64,000 nucleotides of DNA from Fragilaria radians (lineage: Eukaryota > Bacillariophyta > Fragilariophyceae > Fragilariales > Fragilariaceae): contig CAAAJI010000021.1 of assembly GCA_900642245.1 (NCBI GenBank), forward strand, positions 208,038 to 272,037. Direction: 5' to 3'. A program made the position numbers and the translations under genes. Position 1 is the stretch's first letter. The number at the start of each line of letters is the position of its first letter. Below the pieces are notes generated by a model that was not told the DNA's origin, did no database searches, and was given only the letters and a program-made list of their open reading frames with translations. Positions 1-11,639 of the stretch are shown here, in pieces.

Positions 1-1931
1 GGTCTAATTTTCAGTAAAGGTCACGTACAATGCTTGTAGAATCTCTTTCCACACTAATCTGACCTGTTTTCAGTGGGGATACAAGAATAACATCTTCAAT
101 GTCCATACATGATGTACATGCCTTGTTTCCTGCATCTAAGGCATTTGAGAAACATTGGCTAAAGGTACTGGAAATTCAAGGCACAGCAAAAAAAGTTAGT
201 GATAACTCTGTACGCATCAAGACTACCCATCAGAACACTAGCACTCATTTGATTGAATTTCTAGATAGCTTGGGATACAAACTGATGATGAAGGCTTTCA
301 CATTGAACAATTTATGATCAAAAATACCTGCAGAAGTGTAATGATACAAGCCATTGCTATTTAATTGGAATTGCTTCCCTAAACTTGTCATTAAGAAACC
401 CGGAAAAAATTGTTGTAGGAATTGAATTGGTAGGAGTATTGCAAGCCTTTTCCCATCAAATACAATCTCTCTAGAGATAATTTCATCACATAGGAAAAAA
501 CTGAGAAATAGTTTCATTGTCTCTATAGAGAATCCCGATAAAGAAGCAGTATAATTTATTCAGATTAGGAAGCTGTGAAAAGATCAGATACAGTGTTTCT
601 AGCGAGTGATTCTTGTGATTTGGTCGGAAAAAGAAGTAGTGCTCTCAGACCAAATGGATCGCGCATGAGAGGAGACAGGAATTTGGATCAAGATGATGCA
701 CAACAATCTGAAATTCAAAAAGTTGTGGGCGTTTTACATTTTCATTTTCTATTCTTCATTTCATCCCATGCATCTCCCATCAGGTTCTGGATAAATACTT
801 CATAGTTCCCTGACAATACAAAATAAAATTTGAATTTAATTTCTCTTCCATGGTACCCACGCTTTGATGTCATCAAAATCTTGAATATGGCTTTTCTTGC
901 TTTGCTTTGCTCTATCTGAGAGCCATCTTCATCAAGAGAAACATCTCCGTTTTCAATCCAACTGAATAGCTCATCACATGGTTATCGCCTAAACGTTTAA
1001 CATACGTCTTCATCAAAACTTTATTCTTTCTTTTAATATTGTACGTCGTCATGTTTGTCGATTACAATCAGATATGACTGATGTGCAAGGAAAAAGATTT
1101 ATTCTTTTTGATTCAAAAATGAGCTACATCACTAAGTCGCATCATGCAATGCGAAGTTCTCACTCGGAATATTCGTTAGTCCTGGATCTATTTCTACCTG
1201 CAATGCTGTTCAAAGTGACAATATCATCACCTGAATCCAAGAAGCATATGTCCTTACGTGGAAACATTCGAGGACCTCATGCCTTGCACTTCATCAATTT
1301 TGATAGCAGCATCATCACCATCAGAAATGACAGCACATGTGACTCTTTACGCTATAATATAAGTAATGGCATCATTATGAATGACATACACAACAAAGTT
1401 GATAAAAATCTGAATCTCAGGGAAAAGAAACACCACATACCTCTCAACATGCTCTTTTTCTCTCCATTGTGAATTCAGGCTATGCGTCTGCGCTCAAAAT
1501 CAAAATTTGGCAGCAATCACAACTTAACATTCAAGAAATCTCATGCAGGACAAGGAAGAAAAGTTGATAGGGGAATAACTTTGAGAATGTAGTTAAAGGC
1601 TTTTTTGGTCATGGATAGATATTGAGGAAAGGAGAATTATCATTACTATAATATGGAAGTACAGATGATGCGACTTATTTCAATCTTATAGTCCTGATTT
1701 CGTGAATGAAGAAGAAGTGGCAGCATGCCTGTTAAAGTGACGGAATCAGCCAGTAGGGAAATTAACTCGAGTCAGAATTACTATGCGGTTCCATTCCGTC
1801 ATACGGTAGTGTTTTTATCCTATGTCCAGTTAAGTTTTTGAATGCATTACCACGTCAAAATTAAATTTAAACAGGTTGAATTTTAGGTATGTATATAGCA
1901 GGGGACAATTTGTTACACACACCCCCCCCCC
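1..1931. other. No firm gene; AT-rich leader region
   Basis: I see no recognisable gene here. Several short open frames exist. The longest with a start is 132 codons on the plus strand at 1074-1472, and its translation matches nothing I know. A 78-codon open frame without an in-frame upstream ATG lies on the minus strand at 742-978 and is listed separately. The stretch ends in a run of C residues (1922-1931) that abuts a transposon. Confidence 0.5.
742..978 (-). other. Unassigned open frame, possible exon or gene relic
   Basis: This minus-strand frame stays open for about 78 codons between a TAA and a TGA. It reads as a mixed, charged peptide (for example SLDEDGSQIEQSK and LSGNYEVFIQNLMGDAWDEM), unlike the low-complexity peptides of the flanking DNA. 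There is no ATG at its 5' end, so it would have to be an internal or terminal exon, or a relic of a gene. I do not recognise a family. The plus-strand frame at 575-805 overlaps it only partly and looks less protein-like. Confidence 0.2.
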
Positions 1932-1951
1932 CAGGCCTATTTATTTGAGGG
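1932..1951 (+). repeat. Left terminal inverted repeat of hAT-like element
   Basis: This 20-bp repeat is identical to the reverse complement of 4021-4040. It begins CAGG immediately after a run of ten C residues. The internal half, TATTTGAGG, recurs in subterminal positions of the same element. Confidence 0.88.
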
Positions 1952-2039
1952 AAATTACTCAAATACCTCAAATAGCTTGTTTTAGGGAAAGTTGAAAACT
2001 TAAATTAGGTTAAATGAGGAATCAGAACAAAACACTTAC

Positions 2040-3842
2040 TTCAGTTTATAACATGGCGTTCATCTTTCTCAGAACGTCAAATTGCTTGCATTGCAGGATG
2101 CCTTCAAGTGAAAAATTAGTCAAAGCCGTGCGGTAATTGTCATTTTCATATCCGATGACACAATAATTCAACTCAACAGTGCTGATTCCTGGAAAAATGC
2201 TTGCAAGTCCACCAAAAAAATCACAGACATTAGGATATCAAGTTCCAATCATACTCCATGCTTCATTGAATGAAATGCAGTTGTCCATGGCCTCAATAAG
2301 TTTGCAGTAATTGGGCTCACGATAAATATGAGACTTAAACTCTTTGAATTTGTTTTTTAAACAAAGATCCTGATGCTCTGTGTACAATCCCAGTAAGCCT
2401 AATCTCTGTGCCACAACCAAATCACCATATTGAGCCCTGCTGAAACTCAATAGATTCTTTCGTAAGACCAGAGGCAATGTAATTGTTCCACGATGCATTA
2501 TATCTTGTTTTACCAAAATTTTATGAATTCCAACCACCGCATCAACAAGGAAAATGCAAACACAGCAAAGGATTTCAGCATATGCTACAACATCACTGTC
2601 TTTCAGCTTTTGCATTATGCCCCAAATAAATATCTCTTTGTGCTCTTCTGCATCTGCCTTTGTTGCAAAATACAATCCCTTCACATAGGCATCTTCATTT
2701 GCCGCAATTGGTGCAATTTGCATTATTGGTCCCTTGACACAACCTTCACGGCGTTAATTGTCTGCAAGCTCTTTTAATATAAACTCTTGTGTTGATACTA
2801 ACAATGTTAGTCCTTGAAGGCTTCAAAATGCAATATTCATCATATCAGTAAAATCCAATAGAATGTACACAATGACCCACCAAGATTTGTCAGGCTTACA
2901 TGGTGGATATTATGCTTCCATATGCTGCTGCACATCAATTTGGTGCTTCACAAGCCAACCCAACATTCTCCCCATAGAAAGCCAACATGTATCAACAAAT
3001 TTTGGGCATTTGGTCTTCACTAATCATTTTCTTTTTCCAATTTGGACAGATTGCATCAAGAAATTTACTTTTCTCCAGTGTGACTCCCGGACATGGGTAA
3101 CGCATTACGGTGAATATTGAAAAGCTGACAACACAAAACAAGCTGTAATTGTACATCCAGGTAGAGAACTGATGGTTTTGTCACTCCATCCATAGCAATA
3201 GAAAACACTCATACGTGATCCAATACATTTTGGATAGTTTTAAAGTTGAATGCACATGTGTATTGTACAACCTGAATCACTTTTCCAACACTGATGTTGC
3301 CAATTTCCTCCGACCCGTGATTTCTTTCAAATGGAGCAACAGCTGGGAGCATTGGTGAAGCAAGATCCCAACTGATATGTGCAAAACAATCATAGCAAAT
3401 TGAAGTTTGTTGGACCATGATGCTTCATAAGATTCTTCCGCTTCATCATCCCCATTAACTAAAGTAAAAATATCTTTGAGATTTTCTGTGTTATTGTCTT
3501 CAGCAGTATCATCTGGATCATAACCCAAATTTGATGATGGATAATGACTTTCACAATATTTCTGGAAATGTTAAAGACAATCATTGCTTTAGCCATCAAC
3601 AATGCTGGATTATTTCGTATCAGTGCAGCAAGAGGTCTCAACTCTTCCAGTTCCTTAAAGTAATCCAGTTTACTTTGTCTATTCATTTTCTTGTATTCAA
3701 GATAATGCACTGAGTGCTGCTCTTCAGCAAGGTACTTCATGTTATCTGAACGCCAAGGCTTCTTGAAAAACTTGAAATTCTTTGTTTTTTTCATTTGCCT
3801 TTCTTCACCATCCACTTCATCTCTGCCAAATTCACTGGACAT
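2040..3842 (-). pseudogene. Degenerate hAT-like transposase
   Basis: Read on the minus strand, conserved pieces of a stramenopile-type transposase appear in the right order but in different frames. First comes an N-terminal BED-like segment around 3720-3842 (PWRSDNMKYLAEEQHSVHY). A KLQFAMIV block follows near 3380, then SVGKVIQVVQYTCAFN near 3250-3300, and a VFSIAMDG..YLDVQ block near 3130-3212 that would hold a catalytic Asp. Next are HTGE and CDAICPNWK near 3000-3110. The C-terminal part is at 2238-2723, ending in FGGLASIFPG and LTNFSLEGILQCKQ at about 2087-2215, which resembles the hAT C-terminal dimerisation region. At least four frame changes and an in-frame stop before the last block show that it is dead. 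The family call rests on recalled motif order, not on a search. Confidence 0.72.
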
Positions 3843-4020
3843 TTAATACTTCGGCCGTATTGACGTCTTGAGCTGTTCTTTGTAGCCCAATAAAGCTTCA
3901 ACCAATCTGCTCTTGAACACAATTTCTTTTTTGATGTTGTTGACGCCATTTAAAAAAGTTGGTATTTGAGGGAATTTTGGAAGACTGGACGAGGGGATTT
4001 CCCCTCAAATAAGCAGTATA

Positions 4021-4040
4021 CCCTCAAATAAATAGGCCTG
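4021..4040 (-). repeat. Right terminal inverted repeat of hAT-like element
   Basis: This is the exact inverted partner of 1932-1951. It is followed directly by thirteen C residues (4041-4053), which prevents exact placement of a target-site duplication. Confidence 0.88.
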
Positions 4041-4293
4041 CCCCCCCCCCCCCTCTTGTACCTTATCCCTAGTAATTATATTGGCGACCAACCGATTCCT
4101 GCTAAACGGGTAAAAAGCTATGCAGTTTTGATATTGATTACTTCAACATTTGTTACTGAAGATGTTGTTAAAATTGGCATACAATATGTAATTAGGCAAT
4201 CTTGGAAAGATTACGATTTAAGCAAAAAAAGTTAAAAGTGGCATACATGCAAATCTCTGCCAGCAAGGCCCAGACGTTTGATAAATCTTTTTT

Positions 4294-5420
4294 ATGTTGA
4301 AAATTCGTTCCATATTGGGACGTGCGTTACTGAAACTCCCAAGCATTCATATTCGGCCCGTTCTTTTGAAAAAAAGAGTACGTTTTCGAAATAATAGTAT
4401 TGACGTAAGTGAAATATATCCTTGTGGAGCACATTGGAAATCGCTCAACTTTTGGGAGCATATGTTGATACAGCAACATCTGTAAAACTCACTGTACAAG
4501 AGTTGTCTCACACTGACATGAAAATGGTTACAAACGCCATTCTAAAAGCTCTTGCAATACGCATCATCTTGAACAAATCGTTGAATCGATCATTGGACAA
4601 CAATTTTATCTCTAGGCTCATCAAGAATAGAGAATGGAGTTCTTTAATTTTTCTTGTAAATACAAGAAAGGATAACTTCAATGAAATCATTTCGAATCTC
4701 GATGAGAATGGATGGTCTATGCTAATACTTTGCTGCGAAAACCAGGCGCCGCTTCGGATTTACAAGGCGATGTTCAAATGTCGATCTCAACTTTTCGATA
4801 AGATGGATGGAAACCGAAGGTTCCCAATTCACGTGGTTTGTGGCTCTGGTGCAAAGCCGGATGTCATTAAGTACACCATTCAAAATACATCAAAGCTTTC
4901 TATTTTGGCACAAGATATAGATGGTAAAACTCCGCTCCATCTCCTATGCGAGCACTATCTTTGGAAATCATGCTCCGTCTTTCAACCTATCGACACTGCA
5001 TGGAAGGAAAATCTAATCAACATTGTGCATCAACTTTGTGAAAAGGACCGAAGGATCATAAACATTGAAGATTACCAAGGACGTACTGCAATCGAGATCG
5101 CAATTGAAAATGATTTTCCATACGAAGTTGTTCGCTGTCTTCAGCGTATTTCAGCTGGGGAGTGGAAGTCGCGTCGCAGCTTTCGTTTACCTGAAATAGA
5201 TGCGAGAACTGGGTTGTTTGGTCTGAGCGAAAGTAATTGGGAAAGACTCGAAGTTGGATCAAATATTTTGATTGAAAAAGAACAGGTTTCTTCTGTTTCC
5301 CCCGTACGAGGAATTGCCAACAAATTTAGGACTCTTAGTTTACAAGAAAATGTAAATCAGAATTATCTTGAAGAATCAAGACTTAAAAAGAGAAAATCAT
5401 TTCAAGCTACGGCAGCGTAA
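4294..5420 (+). CDS. Ankyrin-repeat protein (probable two-exon gene)
   Basis: The main open frame ends at 5420 and contains ankyrin-like helical repeats: FPIHVVCGSGAKPDVIKYTI, then DGKTPLHLLCEHYL, then QGRTAIEIAIENDFPYEVVRCL. Such repeats are protein-binding scaffolds, and no catalytic domain is visible. The frame has no early ATG; its first ATG is at 4518. An ATG at 4294 opens an upstream frame (MLKIRSILGRALL, then KKRVRFRNNSID) that meets a GTAAGT donor at 4405. Splicing to the AG at 4501-4502 gives a 98-nt intron in phase 0 and joins the two frames, so I prefer that start. Other clear introns in the window also use GTAAG donors. The C-terminus is basic and Ser-rich. The binding partner is unknown. 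The ankyrin call is secure, the 5' end less so. Confidence 0.7.
4405..4502 (+). other. Inferred intron of ankyrin gene
   Basis: A GTAAGT donor and an AAGAG acceptor, 98 nt apart, keep the reading frame between the 4294 exon and the ankyrin exon (phase 0). Nearer AGs at 4429, 4458, 4473 and 4500 do not restore the frame. Confidence 0.45.
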
Positions 5421-8400
5421 AGTTGGATATAACATGTTTACTGAACATTCACTCAAGGAAGCCCGCAAGAGCCGTTGTAGGAGAGAGGAACGTAACAGAC
5501 AAATATTTGTGGCGAGTGCAGAGTAGCAAAATTAGATAATACTCCTTTTTCCGGGCTCATAATTCTCCATCGCTAATCATGAAGACCAAGGCACTGGTGA
5601 AGACCAGGCGATAAGTCACAGAGAGCTTAACTTTCTATCTCTTACTTTATAGCGGATAATTCCAATCCCTTTTTTAAACTTTCTATATAATATAACTTCA
5701 GTCTAATGTTAGAGCTTAGATTGCGCTTGAACGTTTTTGTCTTGCAACATGCAAATATCACATTGACTATCAATGTAGACTTCATCAGTACCAAGAATTG
5801 CCAGATGTGGTGTTCATCTACATATAATTGAAGCATGCGATAAGAATGCTGTTGACTTTTTCATTGAAAAAAAATTACTGAAAGATAGCGACACATATTT
5901 AAGTCTCACTCTAAAGACAATCTTAAAGTTCCAATTCAAATTCATGATTAACTTCAATCTTCAAAGGGAGTCTACATTAAGAGACTATTTGAAATCAACT
6001 TTTTTTGGAAAATGATTCAACTGAGCATATAAAGCGTCCAAACTAAAAAAAGCTTGACAATAGAATTAAAGGAGATCGTGAGAATTCTTGTTGAAACGTT
6101 GCGAGTCAATCACAACAGCTTTCATAAAAGTTGAGTAATTGACTTACAATTTCAAACCAAAACCTTTTTTCATTGCAGAATTCTGATTTAATTAGACTTG
6201 TTGCAATAATTAGTTTCTCTATACCACAATGGAAAAATAATCAAAAATGCTTTTCATAGCATAGATTAAGGAGCATTTATTCACAGAGAACTCAACGCTC
6301 GATGTTGAAGTTAATGAGGGAGATTTATATAGGGTTATGAGACGGAAATGATACAAGGGAATCTAACACCTTTGTATGAGTTGCTTGGATGAAGTCATGA
6401 GATAGCTTTTTCATGGCGGCTTCGTTGGATAAAAATTACTTGCAGTGCAAGCCATTTGTGATTGTGACGATTCCAATACACTCAATATTACTTATGGCAC
6501 ATGCAAATTGTGAGAGTGACGACATCCGAATACACTCAACAGACGCTTTAAAATCCTGTCCAGCCGAATAATTTTCATATTGGTGAAAATATTGCAGTTC
6601 AAGAGCTTTCTATCATAGATACTATCACTATTCAATTTTTTCCAATAAATGAATTACATATATCCGAACTTTCTTCCCCCACAATTCGATCGTATATACT
6701 CTTCTGTTCTGCAGACATTACCTTAAAATTCAACCTATGGCATTTTAATTTTGAAATTTATTGAAATATTCTAGCTAATGTTTTTGTCATGGAGTTTTTA
6801 TCATTAGAAAACTTTCATAGGTATCAGACTGTAACCAGGGCAAATTTTGGAGCAAAAGGAAAACTTGAATTGACACACCAATCCTTTGCGCTAGGCTACT
6901 TTAAGCTTTTTCTTTACAGCTAACACTCTAGAATTAAAAGTAGAAGACAAGAAAACATAATGCAAGACCAGAAAAGTCTATACAAGCCATCCGATAAAAT
7001 CTTTTAAATGACCCTGATCAACCTCGGTATCAAATGCACTCGTTCAGGAAAGGCAACGCACTCCTCGTAAGAAAAATCATGTCACAAATTTGAGTATCGT
7101 CTCCTAGTTGGCAGATGAGAACCAGAAAAGCAGCAGAATAGAGAATTAAAACTCAAAGCCTTAATGAATGCATGAACTTGAGGCCTAGAGAGCTGTCTGT
7201 GATACAAGTGTATGAAAGCCATGCGGTTTTAAAACATTACTTATGACTTTTTTCAGGAAAATAAATGGAAAACAAACGTAGAAAATCATCCAAACTTATA
7301 GGAAGAATTTTCTTATTCCTCAACAATAAAAGAATGTAAAGAACATCATTCAGCTGTCTAGGATGACCTTTGAGAGAAAAATATTTTCAAAGGTTGATCA
7401 CAAAAGTCAGATGTTTAGGAAAGCCGCTTCAATCTTCACACGTACTCATTAGACTTCATTCCTTCTGAATGCAAGAGAAATTGAGATAGAAAATTATGTC
7501 CTATTCTAAGTTAAGTATAAAAAACTACTCTTGTTTTCTAACTGTAATAGATCTTGACTGAAAAATTCTTCATTATAATCATACGCTTTAGATCAGAATG
7601 TTATTCTTCATCTCCCGGCTGAGCCGGAATGCCAAATATCTATCAGCTGCTTTTTGTTTAGAACAACATATTTTTATCATATATAAGTTTGTGAAGCACG
7701 TCTGAATTATCATCACCTTAACTTTAGAGACCTTGATCAGTATCATCAAAATTTTGCGAACAAAAAACAACAACCATTATCATCTTCAAAAACTGTTGTT
7801 CAGATGTGCAATTATATCTGATATCTTTATCATCTAAATTATTATGTACTCGCAATACTGGCCGTCTCCTAATATTGGCACAAAATTACATCTCTTGCAT
7901 TAATCTCTTTTCTAGATTAATTCGATGTGCTTAACTTTAATCTTAAAGTATTATCTTCTAGGGTTATAGAATATATTACAATTCCATCAATTTCAAGCAG
8001 GATTTAGGGGGGGGGGAATAAATTGAAACAATGATCCTTCATTAATCATTGGCAAAAACATTATTTGACTATTTCGAATTTGCTGTGTGTCCATTTTCAA
8101 TCTTAGTATCAACTAAAATAAATTCCAGAGAACTCGCCACTATTGTGAAATAAATAATCTGATCCAAATAATCTAAAACATTCTATTTTATACTACTAGA
8201 GCTATCATGACACAGAGTTACCTGATTACAATCATGGGAAATTCCGGAAAAGACATCATGGACATTAAGAATTCTTAGACAATAATGTCTCAAATGAAGC
8301 CATTAAGATGAAGCAAATCTTTCAAAAGGAAAGTTAATCAGCCAATATATCAACTTGTTTCATTCTCCTATCCTGATGAGCTGGGCAAGGCTGACTCTAG

Positions 8401-9109
8401 TTGCCATTAATGTCTCGAGAATTCCTGGTTTACAATGAGGATTTTTTCAACCATATTAGTTGAAGTGTAAATCTATCCTAAAGGATAGTCTGATGCCTTG
8501 ACTAGCAGGATGCTTTTTTATCTCTTGAAGTATCTGTATTTAAGTACTAGTTCTGTTAATGTATATATTTTTTAGAGTTATGCAGTAAGTTACAATTGGA
8601 TAACATAGGATGTATGTTATTTGTTCCTACTGCACAAACGGATGATCAGTAATAGTGACGTGTCTTGCAAATATTTGGATATGATAAAATACTCTAACTA
8701 AGATTTTTTCACGCTCTGGAAGTCTTTCAAACTTGGTTTTCCATGATGTCAGAGGAGCGTAAAACTTACTTCTGTAACGTTTCCTAGGTTGGATTAGCCA
8801 TTATTTTGTAACCTTTCGAGATCGAAAAACACACCCAGGTTTTTCAGTCATGTACAATATCTTACATTTCTACTAATCTCCTATTGCTGAGCGATAATGA
8901 ATTAAAAGATGTCTCGGCTTATTCACGATGAAATAAGAAAAGAAAAAGGTTTCTGAATACATTCTATCACACCCGTTATATATTGGTTCACACAAATTGA
9001 ATGACGTGATATGGGAATGCTTTTTTCTTAATCCTGTGTTTAATGTCTACGGTATTGGTACTGTGAAAAAACGAATCAAGAACAGAAACATATCTTTTTT
9101 CTTTCGACA
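5421..9109. other. 3.7-kb gene-poor AT-rich intergenic region
   Basis: No open frame longer than about 64 codons and no recognisable protein, tRNA or transposon motif was found in either strand. A run of ten G residues at 8007-8016 is the only obvious compositional anomaly. It may hold promoter elements for the gene at 9110, but nothing specific can be named. Confidence 0.5.
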
Positions 9110-9799
9110 ATGCATTACTACTTCCTATTGTTATTTGTTGTAAATCGTTTTGCGTTTGCCTCCTCCTTTTCTTTATTCAGATTCTTTGATAACAACAGTG
9201 GCTTGAAATCATCAAATCCAAACATTTTCGGGAACATCGTGAAATCTCAAGACCGTTTCCAGGCCTCTGTCATTGCTAGTGTGGTACTCCCACTTTTGAT
9301 AACATGGACTGAACCAGCATTCGCAGTGACATCTAAAGAATCTGCTCAGATATATTTGGAGAGCCTTCCACCCTCGACAGTCTCGGTTCAAATCAGTGAT
9401 TTACCCGTCATTGGATCTCTCATTTCTGGGACGTACACTAAGGTACCTGATGACGCACTGATCAACGGGCGAAGTCCATCCGTTGTGATTAAGAGTCCCA
9501 CAGATAAAGTATCAGCTATTAAGGCATTTGTCACCACAGGTCATTTAGAATTCGATATCACAGGCTTACTTTCCACGCATGTTGACGTGGACCTTGGGGC
9601 TGAGGAGCCGGGAGTCGCACGAGTTCGGATTGCAGCACCGGGTATCCCAACATTACCCTTTCACAATGCTGCCACTCAATTTACTCCGCCAACTGGAAAG
9701 AAAACACCGTGGTCAATAGTAAGCAATCTAGGAAATGGGGAAAGCTACTACTATAATGAGGAAACAGGCGAATCGCAATTTGAACGCCCAGAACTCTAA
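9110..9799 (+). CDS. Predicted thylakoid-lumen protein with C-terminal WW-like motif
   Basis: This 229-residue protein begins with a hydrophobic signal peptide (residues 1-17, YYFLLLFVVNRFAFASSF). The FAFASSF junction resembles the ASAFAP motif of diatom plastid presequences. A second hydrophobic stretch at about 51-72 ends TEPAFA before VTS, which fits a thylakoid processing peptidase site. Together they suggest a tripartite presequence and delivery to the thylakoid lumen. The mature part (73-195) has no family I recognise. Residues about 200-227 match a WW domain: W, then G, YYYN, T and a final P, but the second tryptophan is replaced by phenylalanine. The function is unknown. WW domains normally bind proline-rich peptides in cytosol or nucleus, so one in a lumenal protein is odd. 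The ATG at 9110 is the start of the signal peptide and is well placed. Confidence 0.8.
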   Translation: MHYYFLLLFVVNRFAFASSFSLFRFFDNNSGLKSSNPNIFGNIVKSQDRFQASVIASVVLPLLITWTEPAFAVTSKESAQIYLESLPPSTVSVQISDLPVIGSLISGTYTKVPDDALINGRSPSVVIKSPTDKVSAIKAFVTTGHLEFDITGLLSTHVDVDLGAEEPGVARVRIAAPGIPTLPFHNAATQFTPPTGKKTPWSIVSNLGNGESYYYNEETGESQFERPEL

Positions 9800-11639
9800 A
9801 AGTATCGTCGTAAATTCTTCGTGCTTCAGTTAGAAGAGTGATAAGTTTGCTTTTTGAATCAAAGACTTATACTCTTTCATATTTAGGAATCTTATCAACC
9901 CTTTGCGATCTAAAGCTACATTGGGCGAGTGAGTTAGTTCCATCCTCGTCGTTTCAAAACAAACAACATCATCAACATGCAAGTTATTGCCTTCAGTAGA
10001 GTAGATAAAAATTAAATTAAATGATGCTTTTATTTATTAGAAGTAAAATATATCCATGATAGCATTCCCAACAGAAAGTAAAATGTGACTTGCTAAAGTG
10101 TTATTGAAGGGGGATATAGAAAGAGTTCTTCAAATATTCTCTTTCTTCACTTCTTACACAAAGCTATTTGGCTTGAATCGAGATAATAGATATTATTCTG
10201 CCCTGATACGACATAATCAGGAAAAAGTTGCAGAAACTGCTTACAAAATTTCCTGATGAAATGATTCCATAGTGGAATTAAGAAATGGCTTGCGAATTGA
10301 AGTGATTATTCAACTTTTACGATCAACGAGCACTACGTGTCTCAATCTAAGGTTATAAGATTAATCAAGTATCATCAATGTCTGGATTTACTTGTGATTG
10401 CAGACGTCGATTTCTCCATAAAAATTAAAATAAGAATGAAATACACAACATCCATGGTGGTTTAAGTGTATTTTCCATCCCACGTGCTGAATTATTTACG
10501 TTCCCCTTGGAACTACGATTTGAAGCTCAAAAGTGTGCTCTGCACGAAAATGTTAACCTTAACAAGTTTCCTACTATTGGGTACAACTATCGAAATTTCG
10601 TTTCTCATTTCAGGTTTCATCGCAGATGCGATAGTTTGAAGTTCTTTTTCGAACCATGTTTCTTCGGAAAAAGTCATCACTGGATATTGCCCATCATACA
10701 GCTTGCATGCGACGTTCCAAGAAATGCGATCCAACTAACTTCCCTGCAGAAATAAGTGTCAGCTTTGCACTACCTTTAAAATATGCAAAGTATACTTGCT
10801 ATTAGCAAGAGTAGATTCAGAAATTTTAAAGTTTTAGGTGGAGCAAGAATATTAGATGAAGCAGATATTGAGTTCTACTACATTAGAGAACGAATCAGTG
10901 CATAATTATTCCAGAGTCGTCATGAGAATATCACCGACAGATAAATCTTACTATCAAATATATCTGTAGGTATGTCAAGTATCTTTATTCGGGATATGCA
11001 CTCCCTTTACTGATACAAGAATACGTCGCAAAGTCTTTTTTAATAAAGCTAGGCTGGTAAAATTTCATGATTTTATTTTTCCTTACAACAAGCAATAGTT
11101 TTCCTTTGTTTCTTCAAGATTATAAGTAGAGGAAAATTCTTCATTGGGACTCAACTTTTTGTCGTTGTATCTTGCTGAGCCTGCTACTTGTTCTACAGCA
11201 GGAACAAAGACAAGACAGTAAGGACAATATAAAGATAAAAAGGGCTAGATCAATTTCCCTTCTATTTGGCATTATTTTGGAATACAGCTCATAATGTTGT
11301 AAAAGAGCCTAATTGATGTCTGATGTTTAATATCCTACTGATTTTACTCATATAATTGGATGCTTCCATTTGAGCAAACATCAGTTTACGAAATCAATTG
11401 ATTAAAAATTTGCTCCATAATGAATGTAGCTTGCCGTATCTCAAATCTCAACAACGGGAAAGAAATTTCTGTTGTCAACATTTCGCGTACTAGCGATATT
11501 AGCATGGTACTGAGTTTTGAATATTTTCAGCCTTGATGGTCCATTCACATATCCCTTCACATGACCCGACATACATTTCTGGCATTAATTTCGGAAGCCT
11601 TCTTGGAAAATATTAAAGGAGGAAGTTTTTGTCGCAAAG
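9800..11639. other. Intergenic region without supported gene
   Basis: Two overlapping short frames (10507-10755 plus and 10513-10734 minus) are mirror images of the same sequence and neither resembles a protein. The stretch is AT-rich. Its right end is the 5' flank of the large PHD gene. Confidence 0.45.

Larger units (their letters stand above)
1932..4040 (-). mobile_element. hAT-like DNA transposon with 20-bp perfect TIRs
   Basis: The two ends are an exact 20-bp inverted repeat: CAGGCCTATTTATTTGAGGG at 1932-1951 and its reverse complement at 4021-4040. The termini begin CAG, as in many hAT elements. Both ends sit against C runs (1922-1931 and 4041-4053), so an 8-bp target duplication of all C is possible but cannot be proven. 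Subterminal copies of TATTTGAGG in both orientations lie near 1968-1976, 3961-3970 and 4000-4020, another common hAT trait. The interior carries a minus-strand transposase broken by several frame changes and stops. The element is therefore non-autonomous today, but the TIRs remain identical. Confidence 0.8.

Noticed and set aside
10507..10755. Small gene in the 9800-11639 interval
   Set aside because: Plus and minus frames mirror each other, with no domain and no codon signature of a protein.
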